A DNA stretch of 64,000 bases from the NCBI GenBank assembly GCA_958439205.1, contig OY288189.1, positions 1,937,001 through 2,001,000 of the forward strand, in the 5' to 3' direction. Below, in pieces: positions 43,996 through 51,259 of the stretch. A program made the position numbers and the translations under genes. Source of the stretch: an uncultured Allorhizobium sp. Lineage in GTDB: Bacteria > Pseudomonadota > Alphaproteobacteria > Rhizobiales > Rhizobiaceae. A model generated the notes under the pieces. The model was not told the origin of the DNA. It made no database searches and was given only the letters and a program-made list of their open reading frames with translations. Each line of letters starts with the position of its first letter. Position 1 is the first letter of the stretch.

Positions 43996-44409
43996 ATGGA
44001 CGCATCAGCAAAGCCCACCTGCCGGATCGTGAAGCCCGGCCACACCTATGAGGGCAAGCAGGGGCTGAGTTACTTTGAGGGCATTGCTGCCGAGACCGTG
44101 GGTGCCAAGGGCATCTGCATGCATGTGCTGACCATGCCGCCCGGCGCGCGGGCCAAGGCGCATCTGCACGAGAGCCACGAGACCGCGATCTATATGCTCT
44201 CCGGTCAGGCACATACCTGGTATGGCGACCGGCTGGAGAACCACGTCGTCGTGCATGCGGGCGAGCTGTTCTACATTCCGGCCGGCGTGCCGCATCTGCC
44301 GGCGAACCTGTCGAACGCGCCTTGCACGGCGATCATCGCGCGCACTGACCCGAACGAGCAGGAGAGCGTCGTGTTGCTGCCGGAACTGGATGGGCTGGTT
44401 GAGGTGTGA
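43996..44409 (+). CDS. Cupin-domain protein
   Basis: The 137-residue single-domain cupin has motif 1 with metal ligands PPGARAKAHLHESHETAIYM (HxH and E) and motif 2 GELFYIPAGVPHLPANLS with the third His. It could be a small-molecule isomerase, an epimerase or a ligand-binding protein; the exact role is not visible. GAGGACGGGACA precedes the ATG. It is divergent from the ABC operon, sharing the palindromic control region, and convergent with the small membrane protein after hydA. Confidence 0.85.
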   Translation: MDASAKPTCRIVKPGHTYEGKQGLSYFEGIAAETVGAKGICMHVLTMPPGARAKAHLHESHETAIYMLSGQAHTWYGDRLENHVVVHAGELFYIPAGVPHLPANLSNAPCTAIIARTDPNEQESVVLLPELDGLVEV

Positions 44410-44417
44410 CGTCGGGT

Positions 44418-44888
44418 TCATCTGGCCAGGCTCTCCATTCTCGGGAAAGCGATCAGACAGTAGATGATCGCGCAAACCATGCCAGTCGGCACCAGCGACA
44501 AGGCCATCGAGGCCGCGTTCTGATGAAAGAAGCGGCCCCAGGTCGCCAATTGTAAAAGGGCGATGCCGGACAGAGGACACGCAGCACCCGCGATGGCGAA
44601 ATGCCACCAACGGTTCCAGCGCATTCGCAGCAGCACCCAGGTCGCCAGCAAAGTGAAGGGGGCAGCGAGCAACAAGGCAACCGGCAGGATCTCCAGGGTC
44701 AGCCGAAGGACCGGCAGGATCGAACCCGGAAAGTGCATGAAGCGCGGCAGGCGGCCGTAAGTGAACGCATCTGTCACTTCAAGTGTTGCCCAGATGCCGA
44801 TGACGCCGACAAACACGGCGGCTGCATAGCCTGCGCCGAAGCGGGCAGTCCTGAGCAACCATGTCTTCTTCGCTGGCCCCACGCTCAC
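44418..44888 (-). CDS. Small four-helix membrane protein coupled to the dihydropyrimidinase gene
   Basis: The 156-residue protein has four hydrophobic helices (FGAGYAAAVFVGVIGIWATL, LTLEILPVALLLAAPFTLLA, WWHFAIAGAACPLSGIALLQ, SMALSLVPTGMVCAIIYCLI). I recognise no family. I chose the GTG at 44888, which overlaps the hydA stop in a GTGA junction; the frame is open far upstream, but there it only reads hydA in another frame. Whether it has to do with pyrimidine breakdown is unknown. Confidence 0.6.
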   Translation of the reverse strand: MSVGPAKKTWLLRTARFGAGYAAAVFVGVIGIWATLEVTDAFTYGRLPRFMHFPGSILPVLRLTLEILPVALLLAAPFTLLATWVLLRMRWNRWWHFAIAGAACPLSGIALLQLATWGRFFHQNAASMALSLVPTGMVCAIIYCLIAFPRMESLAR

Positions 44889-46342
44889 ACTCCCGTCGCG
44901 GGGATGCCCGTGCGTTCCACCTTGCGCGGCGCCACGAGTTCCTTCCAGGTGGAGAGTGCCTTGTTCACGGCGGTAAACGGCTCGCGCTTGACGAACTTGC
45001 CGTGGCCCTCGCGGGTCTTCACCGCACTTTCCTCGATCGCGACGTATCCGCGGGTCAGCGTGTAGCGCGGCAGGCCGGTCACTTCCTTGCCCTCGAACAC
45101 ATTGTAGTCGATCGAGGATTGCTGGGTCTTGGCGGAGATGGTCTTGGAACGCTTGGGATCCCAGACCACGAGGTCGGCATCGGCGCCGACGAGGACGGCC
45201 CCCTTTTTCGGATAGATGTTGAGGATCTTGGCGATGTTGGTCGAGGTGACCGCTACGAATTCGTTCATCGTCAGGCGACCGGTTGCCACACCATAGGTCC
45301 AGAGCATCGGCATACGGTCTTCGAGCCCGCCGGTTCCGTTCGGGATCTTGGCGAAGTTGCCGACGCCGAAACGCTTCTGCTCGCTGGTGAAGGCGCAGTG
45401 GTCGGTGGCGACGACCGAGAGCGAACCCGACTGCAGGCCTGCCCAGAGTGAATCCTGGTGCTGCTTGTTGCGGAAGGGGGGCGACATGACGCGGCGGGCG
45501 GCATGGTCCCAATCCCCATTGAAATATTCGCTTTCGTCGAGCGTCAGGTGCTGGATCAGCGGCTCGCCATAGACGCGCATGCCCTTCTGACGGGCGCGGC
45601 GGATGGCTTCATGGGCCTGTTCGCAGGAGGTGTGCACGACATAGAGCGGAACACCGGCCATGTCGGCCAACATGATCGCGCGGTTGGTCGCCTCGCCCTC
45701 GACTTCCGGCGGACGGGAATAGGCATGGGCCTCCGGACCGTTATTGCCTTCGGCGAGCAGCTTTGCCGTCATCGAGGCAACGACGTCGCCGTTTTCGGCA
45801 TGGACCATCGGCAGGGCGCCAAGTTCTGCGCAGCGCTGGAAGGAGGCGAACATCTCGTCGTCATTTACCATCAGCGCGCCCTTGTAGGCCATGAAGTGCT
45901 TGAAGGTGTTGATGCCGCGATCCTGGACGACCGTCTTCATCTCGTCGAAGACGCGCTCGTTCCAGCCGGTGATTGCCATGTGGAAGGAATAGTCAGCCGT
46001 GGCGCGGGAGGTCTTGTTGTCCCACATCTGCAAGGCTTCGAGCAGCGACTGGTCAGGGCCCGGAAGACAGAAATCGACAACCATAGTCGTGCCGCCGGAA
46101 AGGCCGGCGCGGGTGCCGCTTTCGAAGTCGTCGGCGGAGTATGTGCCCATGAAGGGCATCTCGAGATGCACATGCGGATCGATGCCGCCGGGCATGACGT
46201 AACAGCCCGCCGCATCCAGCACGGTGTCGCCGGAGAGGTTCGGTCCGATCTCGACGATCACACCGCCCTCGATCTTGACGTCGGCCTTGTAGCTGAGATC
46301 GGCGGTGACGATCGTGCCGCCCTTGATGACTGTGCTGGTCAT
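44885..46342 (-). CDS. hydA: Dihydropyrimidinase (D-hydantoinase)
   Basis: The 485-residue cyclic amidohydrolase has metal ligands in PGGIDPHVHLEMPF, the carboxylated lysine in FKHFMAYKGALMVND, histidines in MVHAENGDVVA and YVVHTSCEQAHEA and the aspartate in SVVATDHCAFTSEQ; the motif SPPFRNKQHQDSLW is typical. It opens dihydrouracil or dihydrothymine to the N-carbamoyl-beta-amino acid, step two of the reductive pyrimidine pathway. Steps one (preTA) and three (carbamoyl hydrolase) are encoded in the same window. Confidence 0.95.
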   Translation of the reverse strand: MTSTVIKGGTIVTADLSYKADVKIEGGVIVEIGPNLSGDTVLDAAGCYVMPGGIDPHVHLEMPFMGTYSADDFESGTRAGLSGGTTMVVDFCLPGPDQSLLEALQMWDNKTSRATADYSFHMAITGWNERVFDEMKTVVQDRGINTFKHFMAYKGALMVNDDEMFASFQRCAELGALPMVHAENGDVVASMTAKLLAEGNNGPEAHAYSRPPEVEGEATNRAIMLADMAGVPLYVVHTSCEQAHEAIRRARQKGMRVYGEPLIQHLTLDESEYFNGDWDHAARRVMSPPFRNKQHQDSLWAGLQSGSLSVVATDHCAFTSEQKRFGVGNFAKIPNGTGGLEDRMPMLWTYGVATGRLTMNEFVAVTSTNIAKILNIYPKKGAVLVGADADLVVWDPKRSKTISAKTQQSSIDYNVFEGKEVTGLPRYTLTRGYVAIEESAVKTREGHGKFVKREPFTAVNKALSTWKELVAPRKVERTGIPATGV

Positions 46343-46445
46343 ATGCTCTCTCCCCGTGTCGTTCTTTTGATGGTTGGATTCACGCGCTCTCGGGCAAGCT
46401 TGCCCGCCCAGTGCGGCGTGTGCGCCTGCGCTGCATTCGCCTTCG

Positions 46446-46640
46446 GCGCCCCCTCATCCGGCGCTACGCGCCACCTTCTCCCCGATGGGGAGAAGAGGTA
46501 ACGCAGGCATTGTGCGCCCCGATTTCCTGCTGCTACTTTGCGGCGACCGGAGAGCTTCCTGTGGTACGGCGAGACCGCGGCGCGCTCCCTCTTCTCCCCA
46601 GCGGGGAGAAGGTGGCCCGAAGGGCCGGATGAGGGGGCGC
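46446..46640. repeat. Composite palindromic element, left copy flanking the DUF559 gene
   Basis: The ends are exact 14-bp inverted repeats (GCGCCCCCTCATCC at 46446-46459, GGATGAGGGGGCGC at 46627-46640). Inside each end is a hairpin built from CCACCTTCTCCCC and its complement GGGGAGAAGGTGG. The middle ~85 bases are not repeated. This is the plan of a REPIN or RIME-type element. Small ORFs crossing it are artefacts. Confidence 0.8.
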
Positions 46641-46667
46641 GGAGCGAAGGCTGAAGCAGCATGGCGA

Positions 46668-47093
46668 TTACCGGTCCTCTCGTGATGCTGGCGAGAACCG
46701 TATCGCGTCGCAACGCTCAACGATCTGGCCTTGCAGAACGGCAAGAATTGTATCGAGGACGGCGCTGCGCTCCTGCAAGACCTCGGCGTTCCAGAAGCGT
46801 AGGACTGAATAACCCTGCTGGTTCAGCCACTCGGTTCGACGTTCGTCATGCGTGTTCTCCGCATGCTGGCTGCCGTCCAGTTCGACGATAAGGCGCTGTT
46901 CGCGGCAAACAAAGTCGACGATGTAGGGTCCGAGGGGTATCTGTCGGCTGAACTTGTAGCCGTTAAGTTGCCGATTGCGCATGTCTCCCCAGAGACGGTA
47001 TTCGGCTTCGGTGTCGTTGGTGCGAAGGCTCCGGGCTTGATGTGTCTTGCCTGGCAGGCGTTTTGTCGGGTCTTGCGGGTGTGTCATGGCCAT
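46668..47093 (-). CDS. DUF559 (Vsr/PD-(D/E)XK-like) protein bracketed by palindromic elements
   Basis: The 141-residue protein contains the DUF559 domain: NDTEAEYRLWGDMRNRQLNG, FSRQIPLGPYIVDFVCREQR, LIVELDGSQHAENTHDERRT and YSVLRFWNAEVL. The D-(x)n-E-L-D-G-x-Q arrangement is that of Vsr-type or restriction-endonuclease-like folds; activity is not proven. The start is the ATG at 47093 or the one at 47087. The likely ribosome site GAGGGGGG is part of the flanking repeat. The gene separates hydA from the carbamoyl hydrolase gene and lies 27 and about 5 bases from two similarly oriented repeat copies. Confidence 0.82.
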   Translation of the reverse strand: MAMTHPQDPTKRLPGKTHQARSLRTNDTEAEYRLWGDMRNRQLNGYKFSRQIPLGPYIVDFVCREQRLIVELDGSQHAENTHDERRTEWLNQQGYSVLRFWNAEVLQERSAVLDTILAVLQGQIVERCDAIRFSPASREDR

Positions 47094-47097
47094 TCGG

Positions 47098-47311
47098 CCC
47101 CCCTCATCCGGCGCTACGCGCCACCTTCTCCCCGTTGGGGAGAAGAGGTGACGTTGACGCTTTGCGCTCGGTTCGTTCAATGCTCCGATCTGGCTCGTCA
47201 GAATGTTGATGGTTACCGGCGATGTCACAACGCGCTCCCGCTTCTCCCCAGCGGGGAGAAGGTGGTCCGAAGGATTAGGTGCAACGCGTTGCACCGGGGA
47301 TGAGGGGGCGC
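47098..47311. repeat. Composite palindromic element, right copy flanking the DUF559 gene
   Basis: It repeats the plan and orientation of the left copy: CCCCCTCATCC at 47099-47109, the TTCTCCCC/GGGGAGAA hairpins, and the terminal GGATGAGGGGGCGC at 47298-47311. The right arm has gained an 18-bp perfect palindrome, GGTGCAACGCGTTGCACC (47278-47295). The middle spacer differs from that of the left copy. Confidence 0.8.
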
Positions 47312-47326
47312 GGAGCGAGCGTGCCA

Positions 47327-48580
47327 TCACCCCACAATCTCCGCCGTCTCCAGAACTGCCCGCAGCAGCACGTCGCAGCCGGCAGACGCCCATTCCTTGG
47401 AAATTTCCTCCGCCTCGTTGTGGCTCAATCCGCCCACGCAGGGGCACATGATCATGGTTGCGGGCGCCACCTTGGCGGCCCAACAGGCGTCGTGGCCGGC
47501 GCCGGAGATGATGTTCATGTGGGAATAACCGAGGTCTTCAGCGGCCTTGCGGACGGAGGCGACGAGTGTCGGGTCGAAGGTCACCGGATCGAAATGGCCG
47601 ACGGCCTCCACCACGCAGCCGACGCCGAGCGCTGCACAGATTTCGGCGGCCTTGGCTTCGATCGTGGCCCGCATGCGGTCAAGCTTTGCCTGCTCGGGCG
47701 TGCGGATGTCGACGGTAAAGACAACAGTGCCGGGCAGGACGTTGCGGGAATTGGGCGAAAATTTCACCTGGCCGACACCGCCGACGGCGCCGGGCTGTTC
47801 GCTCATCGCCACCTCCTGCACCATTTCCATGATCCGGGCCATGGCAAGGCCGGCATTGACGCGCAGGTTCATCGGGGTCGAGCCGGTATGGGCTTCGCGA
47901 CCGGTGAGGGTGAATTCCAGCCACCACAGACCCTGACAGTGGGTGACGACGCCGATCTGCTTTTCCTCGGCTTCGAGGATCGGGCCCTGTTCGATGTGGT
48001 ATTCGAAATAGGCATGCATCTTCCGGGCGCCGACCTCTTCGTCGCCCACCCAGCCGATGCGCTTCAGCTCGTCGCCGAAGGTTTTGCCGTCCATGTCCTT
48101 GCGGCCATAGGCGTAATCCTGCGTCAGCACGCCGGCAAAGACGCCGGAGGCGAGCATGGCAGGCGCAAAGCGGGCGCCTTCCTCGTTGGTCCAGTTGGTG
48201 ACGACGATGGGATGCTTGGTCTTGATGTTGAGGTCGTTCATCGAGCGCACGACTTCCAGACCGGCGAGCACGCCGAGCACGCCGTCATACTTGCCGCCGG
48301 TCGGCTGGGTGTCGAGATGGGAGCCGATATAGACGGGCAGGGCGTCGGGATTGGTGCCGGCGCGGGTCATGAACATGTTGCCCATGGTGTCGACGCCCAT
48401 GGTGAGCCCCGCATCCTCGCACCAGCGCTGGAAGAGGCGGCGGCCTTCGGCATCCTCGTCGGTCAGGGTCTGGCGATTGTTGCCACCCGCCACGCCGGGG
48501 CCAATCTTCGCCATGTCCATGAGCATGTCCCACAGCCGATCGCCGTTCACGCGAAGGTTCGTGCCGGGTTGCGCCGTCAT
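47327..48580 (-). CDS. Zn-dependent N-carbamoyl-amino-acid hydrolase (beta-ureidopropionase type, M20 family)
   Basis: The 417-residue enzyme belongs to the hydantoinase/carbamoylase family: metal ligands in YIGSHLDTQPTGGKYDGVLG, WTNEEGARFAPAMLASGVF and FEYHIEQGPILEAEEKQIG, the dimerisation domain GREAHTGSTPMNLRVNAGLA, and the last metal His in CVGGLSHNEAEEIS. Together with dihydropyrimidinase it would release beta-alanine or beta-aminoisobutyrate, CO2 and ammonia, the third step of the reductive pathway. It is divergent from rutR with a RutR-like box between. Confidence 0.93.
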   Translation of the reverse strand: MTAQPGTNLRVNGDRLWDMLMDMAKIGPGVAGGNNRQTLTDEDAEGRRLFQRWCEDAGLTMGVDTMGNMFMTRAGTNPDALPVYIGSHLDTQPTGGKYDGVLGVLAGLEVVRSMNDLNIKTKHPIVVTNWTNEEGARFAPAMLASGVFAGVLTQDYAYGRKDMDGKTFGDELKRIGWVGDEEVGARKMHAYFEYHIEQGPILEAEEKQIGVVTHCQGLWWLEFTLTGREAHTGSTPMNLRVNAGLAMARIMEMVQEVAMSEQPGAVGGVGQVKFSPNSRNVLPGTVVFTVDIRTPEQAKLDRMRATIEAKAAEICAALGVGCVVEAVGHFDPVTFDPTLVASVRKAAEDLGYSHMNIISGAGHDACWAAKVAPATMIMCPCVGGLSHNEAEEISKEWASAGCDVLLRAVLETAEIVG

Positions 48581-48718
48581 TGCAGATCCTCACCTGTTTT
48601 TCGGGGATCCGGATCTTCCGCCCGTTCCCCTTGTTCCCGGGGTCAGCGACAGCGGCTTGTCTTTGTCTTTTCCGCTGTCGTATCGGCAGTTGCCTTTATT
48701 TGACATCTGTCCAATAAT

Positions 48719-48734
48719 TTGACCGACTGGTAAA
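48719..48734. promoter_or_regulatory. RutR-like operator between the carbamoyl hydrolase and rutR genes
   Basis: TTGACCGACTGGTAAA matches the E. coli RutR consensus TTGACCANNTGGTCAA at 12 of 14 fixed positions. It lies about 138 bases from each divergent start. A second imperfect pair, TTGACATCTGTCCAA, stands just before it at 48700-48714. Both genes are likely controlled from here. Confidence 0.6.
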
Positions 48735-48868
48735 ACATTACAACTTCCATCACGGCACTCAAGACGAAATCGGCAAAATTCTGCGACAAAAATTAAAGCA
48801 GATGCCCAGATTTTGGGCTTCAATAATGCTGAGTGAGTTCAGTATCTTAGGCAGGGAACAACTCTAAG

Positions 48869-49540
48869 ATGGCGATACCGAGAGCGGCGCAAACCCAGAG
48901 GCGGACGCGGATCCAGGAGGAGAAGGAGGAGCTCATCCTGGAGGCGGCGCTGGAGGTGTTCTCGCAGCGGGGATTTCATGGCTCGACGATCGACCAGATC
49001 GCCGAGGTCGCACGCATGTCGAAGCCGAACCTGCTCTATTATTTCCGCACCAAGGAGGCCATGCACCGGGCGCTGATCGACCGGGTGCTGGAGAACTGGC
49101 TCGAGCCCTTGCAGGCATTCGATGCCGATGGCGATCCGGAGGAGGAGATCCGCTCCTATATCAGGCGCAAGCTGGAGATGGCGCGGGAGTTTCCGCGCGA
49201 AAGCCGGCTCTTTGCCAACGAGATCCTGCAGGGGGCTCCGCATATCGCGGGCGTGCTGGATGGCCCGCTCAAGGAGCTGGTCGACGAGAAGGCGGAGGTC
49301 ATCAGGGCCTGGATCGCGTCTGGCAAGGTGCGCGATTGCGATCCGCATCACATGATCTTCTCGATCTGGTCGACAACCCAGCACTACGCGGATTTCGATG
49401 TGCAGGTGAAGGCTGTGCTCGGAAGCGGCCGCGACGGCGCGGACCGCTTCGAAGAGGCGGCGCGTTTCCTCGAAGGTCTCTTCGTCAGCGGCCTGATCGT
49501 CAAGCCGGCCATCAGTTCTGGTTCTGGCGTCAGTCCCTGA
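48869..49540 (+). CDS. rutR: TetR-family regulator of the RutR type
   Basis: The 223-residue regulator has an N-terminal TetR helix-turn-helix (ILEAALEVFSQRGFHGSTID, QIAEVARMSKPNLLYYFRTK) and the YcdC/RutR ligand domain (PRESRLFANEILQGAPHIAG, IWSTTQHYADFDVQVKAVLG). RutR binds uracil or thymine and leaves its operator. Its place beside the pyrimidine catabolism genes and the RutR-like boxes supports this role. In E. coli RutR controls the oxidative Rut pathway; here it accompanies the reductive one. Confidence 0.88.
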   Translation: MAIPRAAQTQRRTRIQEEKEELILEAALEVFSQRGFHGSTIDQIAEVARMSKPNLLYYFRTKEAMHRALIDRVLENWLEPLQAFDADGDPEEEIRSYIRRKLEMAREFPRESRLFANEILQGAPHIAGVLDGPLKELVDEKAEVIRAWIASGKVRDCDPHHMIFSIWSTTQHYADFDVQVKAVLGSGRDGADRFEEAARFLEGLFVSGLIVKPAISSGSGVSP

Positions 49541-50471
49541 GTAGCCCCATTACCAGCAGCCCGGCCGCCGTGACCAGAGCGCCGATAAAGACGGCGGGGC
49601 TTGCCCAGCCATGGCCGAGCAGGCCTTCCAGCAGGATGATGAAGGTAGGAGTCAGGTAGCCGTAACCGAGCACCTTGGGGGCCGGCAGGCGCATGGATGC
49701 GTATTGCAGAAGCATGAAGGTGATCGCGGTCGTCACGATCGAGAGATAGGCGATCGTTGCCCAGACGGTGCCGGGCAGGTTGATGAAATCCGTTTCGGCA
49801 AGCGGGATGGCGCCGGTCGGGAGCAGCCAAGGGATGGTAAAGACCACGACCCAAAAGCCGAAGGCGACCGGGTTTTCGCCCAGGCCGAATCGCCGGATCA
49901 GGGGCACATAGGCGCCGTGGCAGATCACGCCGATGAAATAGATGAGTTCTCCGCGGCCGACATCGAAGGAGAGGATAGCGCCAATATCGGCGCGAAAGAT
50001 CACCCAGATCGCGCCGAGGGCGGCGATCACCAAGGCAGCCAGAACGTCGGGACGTGTCTTCTGGCCGATGAAGATGAGCGCAAATCCGGCTGAGATCAGC
50101 GGCATCAGAGTGAAGACCGCGCCTGTCTGCACCGGGCTCGTGAATTCGAGCGCTACGAACATCGTCAGCATGTAGATGGCGATCAGGCCGCCCAGCAGCG
50201 CATAGCGCCATACGCGTCGCGGCTTGGCGAAGGGTATTCGCAGGATCCCGAAGGTCATGATGCCCATGACCACCATGGTCATCAGGTAGCGCCAGAGGGT
50301 GAGGGGGCCGGCCTCCAGATGCTGGGCCGCCATGCCGCCGAAGGAGAAGGATCCCGCGATCAGGGCGGCAAAGAGCAGCATGGCCGCATGGGCCTTCAGC
50401 TTCTCGCGCCCCGTGGCGTGGATCGTGTGGCGATTGATGGGGGAAGCGGCGGGCTCGGCTTGGTCTGTCAT
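49530..50471 (-). CDS. DMT-family (EamA) transporter
   Basis: The 313-residue protein has ten hydrophobic helices in two EamA repeats (AAMLLFAALIAGSFSFGGMA; VICHGAYVPLIRRFGLGENP; ATIAYLSIVTTAITFMLLQY; LTPTFIILLEGLLGHGWASP). It probably exports metabolites or amino acids. I chose the ATG at 50471 because AGGCAG lies before it; a longer frame adds 52 non-conserved residues. Its 3' end overlaps rutR by 11 bases in convergent orientation. Confidence 0.87.
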   Translation of the reverse strand: MTDQAEPAASPINRHTIHATGREKLKAHAAMLLFAALIAGSFSFGGMAAQHLEAGPLTLWRYLMTMVVMGIMTFGILRIPFAKPRRVWRYALLGGLIAIYMLTMFVALEFTSPVQTGAVFTLMPLISAGFALIFIGQKTRPDVLAALVIAALGAIWVIFRADIGAILSFDVGRGELIYFIGVICHGAYVPLIRRFGLGENPVAFGFWVVVFTIPWLLPTGAIPLAETDFINLPGTVWATIAYLSIVTTAITFMLLQYASMRLPAPKVLGYGYLTPTFIILLEGLLGHGWASPAVFIGALVTAAGLLVMGLLRD

Positions 50472-50620
50472 GATCTGCCTTATGAGGACCGACCTCGACC
50501 GTCCTTGTGGGGGCGTGACTTGACCAGGCCGGTATTCTCCTTCATCTGCGGCGGGTGGTCGTGCCGCTCGGCATGGCCCTTCACAGATCTTGCCACGGCA
50601 GTTAATCGAAAGCGGACCTG

Positions 50621-51253
50621 ATGACAACGACGATCGGCTTCACCGACACGGACAAGAGCACAAGTGCTGTGCTGGAGGACGTGATCCGTTCCATGGACGC
50701 GGAGCATATCACGCTCCGCCAGATCCTGGAGAAGATGGGCGAAAGTGGGCTTCTCCTGCTCTGCGGTCTCCTGTCCCTGCCGTTTCTCGTGCCGGTTTCC
50801 ATCCCGGGTGTGTCGACCGTATTTGGCGCCGGGATCGTGTTGATCGGCATTGCCGTCACGTTCAATCGTTTCCCCTGGCTGCCGTCCAAGCTTGCGGATC
50901 GCAAGCTTGAGCGCAGCAAGCTCGTGCCGGTGCTGGAGCGTGGCCTGACGATCCTGCGCAAGGTCGACCGCTATGTGCGGCCGCGTCTGCTGGGTCTGAC
51001 GACGGGCGGTCTGGTCAGCCGGATCAACGGCCTTGTGCTGACTTTTGCCGGCGTGCTGTTGATGATGCCCTTGAGCTTCATCCCGTTTTCCAACACGCTG
51101 CCCGGTGTCGCGATCCTGCTGCTCTCGACGGGCATTTCGCAGCGCGACGGCGGCGTCGTGCTGGCAGGGCATCTGCTGGTGGTGCTGACGCTTCTCTATT
51201 TCGGCGGCCTTGCCTGGGCGGCTTATGCCGCGGGAAACAGCCTGCTCGGCTGA
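50621..51253 (+). CDS. exoD: ExoD-family membrane protein
   Basis: The 210-residue protein matches the ExoD family: ITLRQILEKMGESGLLLLCG, LLSLPFLVPVSIPGVSTVFG, FNRFPWLPSKLADRKL and MMPLSFIPFSNTLPGVAILL, with about four hydrophobic helices. ExoD was linked to exopolysaccharide and nodule invasion in Sinorhizobium, but its chemistry is unknown. It is convergent with the large cyclic di-GMP gene six bases away. Confidence 0.88.
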   Translation: MTTTIGFTDTDKSTSAVLEDVIRSMDAEHITLRQILEKMGESGLLLLCGLLSLPFLVPVSIPGVSTVFGAGIVLIGIAVTFNRFPWLPSKLADRKLERSKLVPVLERGLTILRKVDRYVRPRLLGLTTGGLVSRINGLVLTFAGVLLMMPLSFIPFSNTLPGVAILLLSTGISQRDGGVVLAGHLLVVLTLLYFGGLAWAAYAAGNSLLG

Positions 51254-51259
51254 CGGGTT

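Noticed and set aside
44889..45512. Upstream part of the long minus-strand frame that contains the small membrane protein
   Set aside because: This part only re-reads hydA in another frame; the membrane protein begins at the GTG at 44888.
46343..46400. RutR-like box upstream of hydA
   Set aside because: The best alignment matches only about half of the fixed positions, no better than chance.
46454..46744. 96-codon open frame across the left palindromic element
   Set aside because: The translation is repeat-derived (PSPRWGEE-type strings seen wherever this repeat occurs).
46446..47311. CRISPR array or insertion sequence around the DUF559 gene
   Set aside because: Only two repeat copies, each an inverted palindrome with different interior, no short regular spacers, and no transposase gene.
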